Of a stretch of 37,658 nucleotides of DNA, positions 10,901 to 17,902 are shown one piece after another. The notes under the pieces are model-generated. The model saw only the letters and a list, made by a program, of their open reading frames with translations. It searched no databases and was not told the origin of the DNA. Position 1 is the first letter of the stretch. Each line of letters begins with the position of its first letter. The position numbers were made by a program, and so were the translations under genes. The DNA is from Marinomonas ushuaiensis DSM 15871 (lineage in GTDB: Bacteria; Pseudomonadota; Gammaproteobacteria; Pseudomonadales; Marinomonadaceae). Location of the stretch: NCBI RefSeq assembly GCF_000521805.1, contig NZ_JAMB01000022.1:1-37658 (forward strand), written 5' to 3'.

Positions 10901-11714
10901 AAAAATTACGTTTAATGCCACTGCGTTCTAACGCATCAATAATGTCTTGGGATTGCGTCAACCACATGCTTCTGACTGCCATCATGGTTTGCTGCGATTG
11001 AACCAGTGCCGTCTCCCAATCGTAATCTGGCGCGACAATTTTGGCGTCTGGCTGGTTATTTAATAAGTACAGGTCTTTCAATAAAGCATCAGGAGTTGAC
11101 CAAATTGGCTGAATTAACGCCGCCTTTGTGTCATCCATTGGATAAAAAACACTACGCCATACATCCTTTACCGCCATAGACAAAGGTGCTTGTTCGTCGG
11201 TTTCTATGGTTTGTTGAAACAACATACGGCTTTCAAAAGCATTCTGACTCAGCATGCGCTGACAAAAACCGTGGATGGTAAATACTGCGGCTTCGTCCAT
11301 TTGTTTTTCTGCGTAAAGCAATTTCTCAATCGCGCCAGCTCGCTGGTCGTCCGACATCTGCGCCAACCAATCACCTAAAAATACATCATTACTTTTGCCT
11401 TGTAGTAACGCTTTTCGAGCCACGCGAATTCGTTCTCGAATTCTGGCTTTCAATTCTGCCGTGGCCGCTTCTGTGAAGGTCACCACTAAAATCTGATCAA
11501 CCGTCAGTGGTTTGTCTAGATCGCCTTCGCGTCCCGTTGGTACTAACAAACGCAAATACAAGTTTGCAATCGTATAGGTTTTCCCCGTTCCCGCACTGGC
11601 TTCAATTAGACGTTTACCAAACAAGGGAAAGGTTAACGCGTCTAGGCGTTCTGGCGATTGTAAATTTGAAGAACTGTTTAGAGAACTGATTGAAGAACTA
11701 GAAATCAGGCTCAT
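7980..11714 (-). CDS. recB: RecBCD subunit RecB (helicase/nuclease, beta chain)
   Basis: A 3'-5' UvrD-type helicase fused to the single nuclease of RecBCD; it also loads RecA after Chi recognition. It has 1244 residues, slightly longer than the E. coli protein. Walker A EASAGTGKT is at 38-46 and Walker B is LIDEFQDTD. The C-terminal nuclease keeps its metal and catalytic residues: D1107 in GFIDLL, D1120 and K1122 in LDYKSN, with the same 13-residue spacing as in E. coli. After about residue 1215 comes a polar, low-complexity tail rich in S, E and N. Its ATG overlaps the recC TGA (ATGA), and its end overlaps recD by 14 bases. The ptrA gene found between recC and recB in E. coli is absent. Confidence 0.97.
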   Translation of the reverse strand: MSLISSSSISSLNSSSNLQSPERLDALTFPLFGKRLIEASAGTGKTYTIANLYLRLLVPTGREGDLDKPLTVDQILVVTFTEAATAELKARIRERIRVARKALLQGKSNDVFLGDWLAQMSDDQRAGAIEKLLYAEKQMDEAAVFTIHGFCQRMLSQNAFESRMLFQQTIETDEQAPLSMAVKDVWRSVFYPMDDTKAALIQPIWSTPDALLKDLYLLNNQPDAKIVAPDYDWETALVQSQQTMMAVRSMWLTQSQDIIDALERSGIKRNFWRKDPSKDIQTMTQWAQSSRFELDKSLEKFDTNEHASRLSKGGELPVHEFFNLVQTLRENFPEAGRLKAVLLTQLWQQTQERMKRWKRSTQSLTFTDLLTSLDVALTQDDAGKLAERIRHLYPIALIDEFQDTDAVQYRIFSNVYEPAKPEQNTLGLIMIGDPKQAIYAFRGADIYTYLAAKKQVDSIYSLATNYRSSAAMIQSVNGLFSTQEKPFRVEGIPFVEVHDRGILGGFSRQGETQAALQFLYQQTDEPVSSKDYRNIMAESCAAHLHGLLLEGQQGQALVDSKGVRPKDVALLVTNFSQANALKTALRQRGIASVYLSDKGSVFETVEARELLIVLTAILSNGQESKLRSALATSLVEWSLEDLDTLNHDDVVYEKWVQAFRHYLELWDQQGLLPMLREFMQDVSLAANMLSHIGGERRLTDFLHLTEKLQQKSLELDSKEGVLRYLKLAIQNPNGNSDEQKIRLETDAELVRIVTIHKSKGLEYPIVYLPFALTPYRDQSGSALYHDDHQQLWIAIDPDEEESERHKEELCAAEVRLAYVALTRSKEACFIGCMDVGKKSNKTRDAISDVHLSGVGALIAEGEPLEAGALYSSLERLCGRYQPHQMLMQDLPEERLDLPRFKMAQTELINPDAREFKGRIERDWWVGSYSSLVVEDKAYHDESVPGLDEMTRVVDPLAELVGEPDVLLEPQSNRFTFPKGAKPGTFLHDTLEGKALHEVTSTPSFKDLLKTSHHKLMADYYERHDFGEWQSVLSEWLPDIISTELVDGMSLGALTQSACRKELEFFIPVDGMNALQLDRISRQHDAVSRVAPMIQDRPLKGMLKGFIDLLFEWEGRYYVLDYKSNYLGNDFSDYEQDKLVHAMAEHRYDLQYQLYTLALHRLLKQRLPNYDYEKHVGGVVYLFLRGMRPEYQTGVFQTRLTLEHVNALDSLFSGNTAVAKKAESSENSERNGNNKSEETVQYGLF

Positions 11715-14700
11715 TCGAACACCTCCAAATGGCGATGCATCGGCAACCAGATCAGTTCACAAAAGGAGACAAATGTGTCTCTTTGTTCGCTTAGGTCTGG
11801 GTAATAGCGCTGCCAATAGGCGTCATCTACTTCACTTTTAGTAAAAGCACTGCTGTTTCCTTGGTAGGTTTTCAATGCTTGCTCCCATGCCGTTTCGACA
11901 TCACCTTCTGTCTTGCTAGAGCAATAACTCTTGCACCATGCGTCAGCACTTTTCGCTGGTAACGCCAATGGCTGACACAGCCCCTGTTGTAACAAAGCAA
12001 GCATGTTCGTTAAATGCCCTTTGGCTTCATCAGGTGAAATTAAGATAAAACCATGTTGCAGCAATTTACCTGTTTTCGAGAGATTAATAAGATGATGTTG
12101 CTTAGGCGTACCTTGTGCACACAGTGCCAAATGCTCAATCCAAACCTGCATTTTTTGATGAGCAGACAAATCTCCGATTCGATAGGACAAACGCGTCGTC
12201 GTTGTTGGTTGATCCAACCAAGCTTGTATGACGATACTGCCCAATGACAAATTCACTTCAATTGGCTCGCACTCTTCCAATGAATAACCCTGTAACGCTG
12301 CAAACAACTGCTGACATTGCCCTCGGCTTTTCTGCAATGATAAACGCCCTAATGCGCCATAAGGTAAATCGCCAGTCAAAGACAAACGCTCAACAAAGGT
12401 TGCTTCTTCACCTTTCAACATGGCTTGAAGCAAGGCCTCTCGCAATTTATACCCTGCCAAACCGTCCAGAGCAAAAGGCTCGTCTTCTTTTTCTTCCTCT
12501 TCTCGTAAACTCAAATAGGCTTTCAAGCGACGTTGTGTAAAATAGCGAGTTGGGTGCCCAATAAAACGCGATAGTTCATCAAGCGCCATTTCTAACCTTG
12601 GCTGCTCTAATCCTTCTAAGGGTATGAATTCACGTTTTTCTTCATCAACTTGAACGCTTAATAAGGCTGGTAACCATTGTTCGTCATAACTGTAGAATCG
12701 TTCGCCCGAGTGTTTTTCGGTGCTCTTTTCAGAACGCTTTTGAGAAAGGTAATACGCAGGGTTAAACGGCTGTAAAGGATGCTCAACAATCAGTCGTTCG
12801 AACAAAACGGATTGAGCTTCATCAGGCGCTAAATGCTGATCGCCATCACACACACAACTTTGGCCAATGTATTCCAATAATTCACTCACCAAGATAGACG
12901 GATTTTTTTCGCTATTATCTTGAATACTACGACCAACATAGCTGATATAAAAACAATCTCGCGCCGACATCAGCGCTTCAAGGAACAAGTATTTATCGTC
13001 TTCCCTTCGGCTTCTATCACCACTGCGATATTGCCCAACCATCAAATCGAAACCCATTGGTGCAACACTGCGAGGGTAATCCCCTTCGTTTAAGCCCAAT
13101 ACACAAATGACTTTAAACGGCACAGAACGCATAGGCATTAAGGTACAAAAATTCACCCGTCCTGCGAGAAAACGCTGGCTGCCTTGGGATTCTTGCAACA
13201 AGGGTGACAATAATTGCCGTAAGACTTGCTGATCCAAAGGGGCATCAAAATGCGCTTGTTGCCATTGCAAAGTAAGCGTATCCAAATGCTTACTTAATAA
13301 CGTAGGAAACGCATCGTCTTCTTCAACCAGAAAAAATCGTTCTGATAAATAATATAAAGTTGAAACCCAGTCTTTAGGTGATAACGTCTGCATAAGGCGA
13401 GCTTGCGCATCATCAATTGCTACTAGGAATTCAGCGAGTTTACCGGCCACAGAAGCTTCAAGCCCTTCCACATCGCCATAACTTAATGTGCCTTCCCAAA
13501 TATGATCATGACCCATCGCATAACCTAACAACATGCGTCGCATGCCATTCAGCCAAGTGTGAGATTCCTGCATAGGAAGGTCATGTTGCTGAGCTGTTTT
13601 GCCATCCATTCCCCAACGAATGCCGACTTCTGTCGACCAAAGACGAATGCGTTCTAACTCATCCGCTGTCAATTCAAAGCGAGCTAATACCGCTGGCACT
13701 TCTAACACACTGATTAATTCAGACAAGGTAAAGCGGCTTTCGCCTAAACCAAGCAAATATAAATAAGCATCAACGATAGGGTTTTCCATACCGCCAGATT
13801 GATCTATCAAAGCGAAAGGAATGTGTTTTTTGTTTTGTGCACTGCCTTTTTTACCAAAGACCGCCTTAACAAAAGGACTGTAAGTATTCACATCTGGCAG
13901 CATTACAATAACGTCTTTTGGCGTCAGATTTGGGTTTTTCTCGAACATTTGCAACAACTGATCATGCAAGACTTCCACTTCACGTAATGGACTGTGACAA
14001 AGCTGAACTCGGATACTTTGATCACCACAAGCAACCGAATGACGATATTCTGCATTAGATATAGTAACGTCGCGCTCTTCTTTTGAGCCGTGATTTTCTA
14101 GGGTTAATACATCTTGCTGAACCCATTGCAATAAACCGTTTGTTTGTTGCGACGGTGCTGTTAAATTCATTGTGGCTGATAAATAGTCTTCAAATACTTC
14201 TAACTGGTTGTCTGCCATGTCTTGCAGCTGAGCAATGTAATCTCTTCCTAAACGCCCCCAACTTGCCAACAGCGGATTGGCATCAAGGTGCAAAGTATCT
14301 GCACTCAAACCAGGCTTAAGTGTTTGTCTTTTGATTTCTCGGCCGAAGTAATGTTTATCCACCACATCGCCCCAATAAAAACGACATGGGTTTTGTAGAA
14401 AAAGATGGATTTCAATCCAGCCTGACGCCGCTAAAATACGCAGCGATTCGAGTGTATTCGGTGGAAGTGAGGACACACCAAAGATAAAAATACGCTCTGG
14501 CACACCAACCGGTCTAGAGGATGATTGAGAAGCCTCTTGTAGGGCTTCAATCAAGTTACCACGATGATACAAGGAAGTGCCTTGTTCGCTGATGTCTGCT
14601 ACTAAATCTCGCCACAGAATCGCTTGCCAAGGCTGTTGTTCAAACAAGGCGTTTAGAGAATCATCGTGACATTCACCAGATTCCCAAACCTTGATCCAAT

Positions 14701-15130
14701 CCGGACGATAAACAAGATATTGATCGTAAATATCCGCAATACTGCTACACAATTGAAAACGTCGAATCTGAGTATCATCTTCTTCTAAATACCAGCTCAA
14801 CGCCTGAAACTCAGGATCGCCTAAACGAGAATCCAGCATGCGCATTAAACGCCAAACTAAGAAGGGTTTATTAAATTCACTTTGAGATGGAATATCACTT
14901 AGTGTCTGAGCAAAAGTCTGCCAAACAAATGTCGATGGCAAAGGGAAAGAAAAGCCTGCAGAAATAGAATGAGACTGAGCCAAAAACATTTTCAACCATT
15001 GAGCCATTCCAGGGTTTTGTACCAGAATATGCTCATCATCAAACGGATTTTCTGGCGGTGACACAGCCAAAATTTTCGCAAGTAACACGGCTAAATCCTC
15101 TAGACGGTTACCTGTATAAAGTTGAAACAT
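11711..15130 (-). CDS. recC: RecBCD subunit RecC (gamma chain, Chi recognition)
   Basis: The scaffold and Chi-scanning subunit of exodeoxyribonuclease V. It has 1139 residues and is collinear with E. coli RecC. Recognisable segments are NRLEDLAVLL at the start, ILVQNPGMAQWLK, VYRPDWIKVWESG, NPLLASWGRLGRDYI, the REVEVLHDQLLQM helix, and MRSVPFKVICVLGLNEGDYPR. It is the first gene of the recCBD operon. The 136 bases between it and tRNA-Ala hold a weak candidate promoter on the minus strand (-35 TTGTGC at 15225-15230, N16, -10 TATCTA at 15203-15208). Read-through from the tRNA gene is also possible because no terminator is visible between them. Confidence 0.96.
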   Translation of the reverse strand: MFQLYTGNRLEDLAVLLAKILAVSPPENPFDDEHILVQNPGMAQWLKMFLAQSHSISAGFSFPLPSTFVWQTFAQTLSDIPSQSEFNKPFLVWRLMRMLDSRLGDPEFQALSWYLEEDDTQIRRFQLCSSIADIYDQYLVYRPDWIKVWESGECHDDSLNALFEQQPWQAILWRDLVADISEQGTSLYHRGNLIEALQEASQSSSRPVGVPERIFIFGVSSLPPNTLESLRILAASGWIEIHLFLQNPCRFYWGDVVDKHYFGREIKRQTLKPGLSADTLHLDANPLLASWGRLGRDYIAQLQDMADNQLEVFEDYLSATMNLTAPSQQTNGLLQWVQQDVLTLENHGSKEERDVTISNAEYRHSVACGDQSIRVQLCHSPLREVEVLHDQLLQMFEKNPNLTPKDVIVMLPDVNTYSPFVKAVFGKKGSAQNKKHIPFALIDQSGGMENPIVDAYLYLLGLGESRFTLSELISVLEVPAVLARFELTADELERIRLWSTEVGIRWGMDGKTAQQHDLPMQESHTWLNGMRRMLLGYAMGHDHIWEGTLSYGDVEGLEASVAGKLAEFLVAIDDAQARLMQTLSPKDWVSTLYYLSERFFLVEEDDAFPTLLSKHLDTLTLQWQQAHFDAPLDQQVLRQLLSPLLQESQGSQRFLAGRVNFCTLMPMRSVPFKVICVLGLNEGDYPRSVAPMGFDLMVGQYRSGDRSRREDDKYLFLEALMSARDCFYISYVGRSIQDNSEKNPSILVSELLEYIGQSCVCDGDQHLAPDEAQSVLFERLIVEHPLQPFNPAYYLSQKRSEKSTEKHSGERFYSYDEQWLPALLSVQVDEEKREFIPLEGLEQPRLEMALDELSRFIGHPTRYFTQRRLKAYLSLREEEEKEDEPFALDGLAGYKLREALLQAMLKGEEATFVERLSLTGDLPYGALGRLSLQKSRGQCQQLFAALQGYSLEECEPIEVNLSLGSIVIQAWLDQPTTTTRLSYRIGDLSAHQKMQVWIEHLALCAQGTPKQHHLINLSKTGKLLQHGFILISPDEAKGHLTNMLALLQQGLCQPLALPAKSADAWCKSYCSSKTEGDVETAWEQALKTYQGNSSAFTKSEVDDAYWQRYYPDLSEQRDTFVSFCELIWLPMHRHLEVFE

Positions 15131-15266
15131 TTACGAATCCTACTATTTCAGTGAAACAAGTAGAATAAGCCTAACCTTGGACGCTCAAAAAAAGAAGATA
15201 TTTAGATAAGTAAGAAGAGTATTTGCACAAATTTAGAATATAACGAAAAGGTAACAGGAGGTTAAA

Positions 15267-15342
15267 TGGTGGAGCCTAGCGGGATCGAACCGCTGACCTG
15301 TTCGCTGCCAGCGAACCGCTCTCCCAGCTGAGCTAAGGCCCC
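15267..15342 (-). tRNA. tRNA-Ala (anticodon GGC)
   Basis: A 76-base cloverleaf with encoded CCA (TGG at 15267-15269). The acceptor stem is GGGGCCT with AGGCTCC (one G-U pair). The anticodon arm GTTCG/CGAAC encloses loop CTGGCAG, giving anticodon GGC for alanine GCC/GCU codons. The T arm has the standard TTCGATC loop. It is transcribed toward recC from a near-consensus promoter. Confidence 0.96.
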
Positions 15343-15357
15343 ATCAAACAGCGCAGA

Positions 15358-15386
15358 ATTTTATGGGCTCTTTATTTAAGAGTCAA
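15358..15386 (-). promoter_or_regulatory. Promoter of tRNA-Ala
   Basis: On the minus strand: TTGACT, a 17-base spacer, then TAAAAT, ending about 15 bases before the mature tRNA 5' end. Position and near-consensus match support a strong sigma-70 promoter. Confidence 0.8.
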
Positions 15387-15487
15387 CCTATTTTAGAAGA
15401 ATACATATAAAAGAACCCCGCGTGATTACACCTGAAACTACCGTGTACCTTCAATCACACTCTAGATTATAGAGAAAACAGATAAAG

Positions 15488-15524
15488 AGATTTAATCCAT
15501 GAATACTATTCACCGATTAAATCT
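15488..15524. repeat. 10-bp inverted repeat upstream of the tRNA-Leu(CAA) promoter
   Basis: AGATTTAATC (15488-15497) and GATTAAATCT (15515-15524) are perfect inverted copies with a 17-base spacer. An 8-base direct repeat CAGATAAA brackets them (15479-15486 and 15534-15541). The block ends just before the -35 of the tRNA-Leu promoter. It could be a regulator-binding site or a leftover terminator; no T run follows. Confidence 0.45.
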
Positions 15525-15544
15525 GTTTATTTTCAGATAAACGA

Positions 15545-15572
15545 TTGACACCTATAGAAAAAAACATAGAAT
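15545..15572 (+). promoter_or_regulatory. Promoter of tRNA-Leu(CAA)
   Basis: A consensus -35 TTGACA, a 16-base A-rich spacer and a -10 TAGAAT, about 20 bases before the tRNA. The same -10 hexamer and spacer length recur in the Gly-Cys-Leu tRNA promoter at 19992-20019. Confidence 0.82.
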
Positions 15573-15591
15573 ACGTTTCACCTTTTTCAAG

Positions 15592-15676
15592 GCCAGTGTG
15601 GTGGAATTGGTAGACACGACGGATTCAAAATCCGTTGCCTTCGGGTGTGGCGGTTCGAGTCCGCCTACTGGTACCA
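15592..15676 (+). tRNA. tRNA-Leu (anticodon CAA)
   Basis: An 85-base class II tRNA with encoded CCA. The anticodon stem ACGGA/TCCGT encloses loop TTCAAAA, anticodon CAA, reading UUG. A long variable arm (TGCCTTCGGGTGTGG region) is present, as expected for leucine tRNAs. The acceptor stem GCCAGTG pairs with TACTGGT, including G-U pairs at both ends. A terminator follows within 5 bases. Confidence 0.95.
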
Positions 15677-15680
15677 ACAT

Positions 15681-15715
15681 AAAAAAAGCGATTACATTTG
15701 TAATCGCTTTTTTTT
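15681..15715. terminator. Bidirectional terminator after tRNA-Leu(CAA)
   Basis: An A7 tract, the stem GCGATTAC/GTAATCGC around a short ATTT loop, then a long T run. On the plus strand it ends the tRNA-Leu transcript. In the other direction it serves the thioesterase gene ending at 15769. Confidence 0.9.
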
Positions 15716-15768
15716 CGTCTAATGCTTTTCACTTAAGCAACTCAACCTAGACCATTTGATCCAAACAA

Positions 15769-16197
15769 CTAATCATCAAAACCTTGATTAACGTAATCTG
15801 GCAAATCTTCTTCTTTTGGTATGGGTGTTGATTTTCCAGTCTCATCAATCGCAACAAACTTGAACATACCTTCTGTGACTTTCTCACGATGTCCAATACG
15901 ACCACGTCGCACCCAAGCTTCAACAAGAATGTTCATTGATGTACGACCGACGGATTCTACTGTCGTATAAACACCTAAAATATCACCCACTTTAACAGGA
16001 CGAATAAAACTCATCCCGTCTAATGCTACCGTCACAACACGAGACTGTGCACGCTGCCCTGCGCATATCCCAGCGGCAATATCCATTTGCGATACAACCC
16101 AACCACCAAAAATATCGCCAGAAGGGTTTGTGTCTCCCGGCATAGCAACGGTCCTAGTCGTAAGACGACCTTTTGCCTTTTCTTGCAACTCTGACAT
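15769..16197 (-). CDS. YciA-like acyl-CoA thioesterase (hotdog fold)
   Basis: A cytoplasmic acyl-CoA hydrolase of the YciA/BACH type. It has 142 residues from ATG at 16197, chosen because GAGG lies 6 bases upstream; a TTG four codons earlier has no such site. The hotdog-family signature is clear near residues 19-36: DTNPSGDIFGGWVVSQMD, whose final Asp matches the catalytic Asp of YciA. A VRR-type strand and the EGMFKFVAID segment complete the fold. It is a single gene. The acyl chain length it prefers cannot be read from sequence. Confidence 0.88.
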   Translation of the reverse strand: MSELQEKAKGRLTTRTVAMPGDTNPSGDIFGGWVVSQMDIAAGICAGQRAQSRVVTVALDGMSFIRPVKVGDILGVYTTVESVGRTSMNILVEAWVRRGRIGHREKVTEGMFKFVAIDETGKSTPIPKEEDLPDYVNQGFDD

Positions 16198-16276
16198 AAC
16201 TCGCCTCAACTAATTTTTTAACACAATATAAAAACTACTATCATAGACAGCACAATACACAAGAACAAAGCCCAGC

Positions 16277-16714
16277 CTATTTTACAGCCTCAACTTCATA
16301 ATAAATCGCCGTCCCTTTTGTCTCAGTGGTCGGGAAAGAAAAACCAGAACCAATAGAAGCACCCAATCCACCACTACTGCCAGCACTAACACCAACACCC
16401 GCTCCTAAACTTCTAAAAGACAACTGTGTCACTTCATCTAAAATAACACCGTTCGCTCCTATCTTAGCCGCCTGTTTCTTCAATTCCTCAGTGGCTTTTT
16501 CTTGTCTAGAACCTTCGGTAAAACCACCATCACTCGATGCAGTCACTACGCCAATGACCTGATAATCAAAGCTCGGAGCATTTTCAAACACCGAAACTTG
16601 GACCGCTTCTAACTCGGGCATCTGCTGACCAGTAATTACATGAGATCCAGATGAACAGCCAAATAAAAACACAGGTAACGCTAAAACGGATAAGTATTTA
16701 ATAGAATTCATCAT
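16277..16714 (-). CDS. Small outer-membrane-type lipoprotein, function unknown
   Basis: A 145-residue protein with a type II signal peptide: basic N terminus, hydrophobic core and lipobox LFGC with C20 as the acylated cysteine. Ser at +2 favours Lol-dependent transfer to the outer membrane. The mature part has one compact region (about 50-95) with YQVIGVVTASS and a KKQAAKIGANGVI helix, which resembles the general pattern of small YbjQ/Rcs-type lipoproteins. A Gly/Ser-rich stretch (about 103-125) follows and then a final strand. Two tandem ATG codons start the gene, with GAGGTGG upstream; the first is used here. I do not recognise a named family with confidence. Confidence 0.75.
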   Translation of the reverse strand: MMNSIKYLSVLALPVFLFGCSSGSHVITGQQMPELEAVQVSVFENAPSFDYQVIGVVTASSDGGFTEGSRQEKATEELKKQAAKIGANGVILDEVTQLSFRSLGAGVGVSAGSSGGLGASIGSGFSFPTTETKGTAIYYEVEAVK

Positions 16715-16907
16715 GACACCACCTCACCTTAGAAACTCAAATCATAGCAGTGTTATACAAAAACAACGAAAGCAGATCGATAAAAGTGTGGATTTTCATA
16801 TAAAAGCTATAAAACAAACAGAATAACCTGCAAGCTAACAAATAAATTATTACCTATGATTAAAGTACAAATAACTTTATACGCGTAAAGCCAGATGAGA
16901 GGTGCAA

Positions 16908-17105
16908 ATGAGCGAATTACTAGAAACAGACATTTCATGCCCTTACTGCGGCGAAAGCATCGAAGTCGTGATAGAAGTGCTAGATGAAAGCCAAGAATAC
17001 ATAGAAGACTGCCAAGTCTGCTGCCGACCGATCACCTTCAACATCGACACAGCCTTCGACGGCTCAACCTCGGTTTCGGTCCACTCGGAAAATGAGACGT
17101 ATTGA
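16908..17105 (+). CDS. CPXCG-motif cysteine-rich small protein
   Basis: A 65-residue acidic protein with CPYCG near the N terminus and a second cysteine cluster, DCQVCC, about 22 residues later. Together they would form a four-cysteine zinc ribbon. It matches the widespread, uncharacterised CPXCG family of proteobacteria. ATG at 16908 is preferred to the in-frame GTG at 16902 because that GTG is part of the ribosome binding site (GAGAGGTG). It is a single gene; no function is established. Confidence 0.85.
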   Translation: MSELLETDISCPYCGESIEVVIEVLDESQEYIEDCQVCCRPITFNIDTAFDGSTSVSVHSENETY

Positions 17106-17507
17106 GAAAGTACAACAAAGTAAAAGTTTTTATCTAAACTTATATGAGAGAAATAAACTAAAGGCGGATAGCTGAAATTATCAGCTCCCACAAAAACAAA
17201 CAATTTAGGCCAGACCGTTTGCTTTGATACCCACTAATACTAATCAGAATCGCTTTAAAGCAATTCATGAAGCATGAATAAAGGAGTTTGGTAAAAAGTG
17301 ATACCAAGAGGTTTGAATACAGCTATTAACAAACGCGGGTTCCTTTCCCCAAAAGCCTTTTTGTAGTGGCATAGTGAATTTCTTATAGATACAGAGAAAA
17401 AATCCTAAGTTCAATTTGGAGTAACGCTACGAAAATATCGAAAGAAAGGTATGAACGAGATAAGAGCTTTCGGAAGAGAATTAGGCGCTTTGATAAATTT
17501 CAGGCAT
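17106..17507. other. Gene-free stretch next to the mini-island
   Basis: About 400 bases with no credible reading frame on either strand. It contains a short hairpin AGCTGA-N5-TCAGCT (about 17167-17183) without a T run. Nothing else was recognised. It borders the left repeat of the tRNA-Leu insertion and may be worn-down DNA from older insertions at the same tRNA. Confidence 0.5.
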
Positions 17508-17539
17508 AAAAAAAGGCACCATAAATGGTGCCCGGGACC
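17508..17539. repeat. Left direct repeat (att-like) of the tRNA-Leu mini-island
   Basis: A perfect 32-base copy of 19685-19716. It holds A7, the hairpin GGCACC-ATAAAT-GGTGCC and CCCGGGACC, which together are the 3' end of tRNA-Leu(UAA) plus its terminator. It is a tRNA fragment without a tRNA. Identity stops one base later, where the right copy continues into the tRNA T arm. This is the layout left by tyrosine-recombinase integration into a tRNA 3' end, so this copy is probably the original chromosomal tail. Confidence 0.85.
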
Positions 17540-17580
17540 AGTACCTTTTAATCGTTAATTTTCAGTAAGTTATAAATAAA

Positions 17581-17602
17581 AGTGTGCACTAGGTGTGCAA
17601 CA
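17581..17602. repeat. Left arm-site-like repeats (2 x 11 bp)
   Basis: Two adjacent units, AGTGTGCACTA and GGTGTGCAACA, about 42 bases inside the left att-like repeat. They share the core GTGTGCA with the repeats at the other end of the element and in the same orientation. This is expected of arm-type binding sites for a tyrosine integrase. Confidence 0.55.
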
Positions 17603-17707
17603 TTTAAAACGGGCTGTTTTTTTTGTGTTTTCAATTCAAAATACTATTTCAATGTGTAATGATAAAACGGGTCATGGAAAGAGCAATCACTACATCAAGG
17701 AGATCAA

Positions 17708-17869
17708 ATGGAACACCTGCAGCAACTTCTCATCGAGTTAGAAAATATTTCTCTTTCTGATATCTCAGAAATCCCAGAACCACATCAACATGTCATGGCT
17801 GATCGCGTTGAGCAGTTGCATGATGCGTTAAAAGCAGCTTTACACAGCAAAAGCATTGATAAAATATAG
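17708..17869 (+). CDS. Small acidic protein, first gene of island cassette
   Basis: A 53-residue protein beginning MEHLQQLLIELENISL. An excellent ribosome binding site (AAGGAG, 5-base spacing) marks it as a real gene. It is rich in Glu, Asp, His and Leu, has no cysteine, and looks largely helical: a first helix at about 2-16, a Pro-containing turn at about 23-26, and a second helix at about 28-47. The next gene starts 33 bases downstream, so they are likely co-transcribed. I do not recognise a family. A small regulator, an antitoxin-like partner or a phage-type accessory peptide are all possible. Confidence 0.65.
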   Translation: MEHLQQLLIELENISLSDISEIPEPHQHVMADRVEQLHDALKAALHSKSIDKI

Positions 17870-17902
17870 TTCATATTAGTAATTGCATTGAAGGAGCAGG
17901 CA

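Noticed and set aside
16943..17203. An 86-codon minus-strand frame over the CPXCG gene
   Set aside because: The plus-strand CPXCG protein has a clear cysteine motif and ribosome site; the reverse frame has neither.
17508..17576. A possible second tRNA-Leu gene at the left repeat
   Set aside because: Only the last 14 bases of the tRNA are present; no anticodon arm, D arm or 5' acceptor strand follows.
17581..17602. A CRISPR-like array based on the GTGTGCA repeats
   Set aside because: Units are 11-12 bases, adjacent without spacers, and no cas genes exist; arm sites explain them better.
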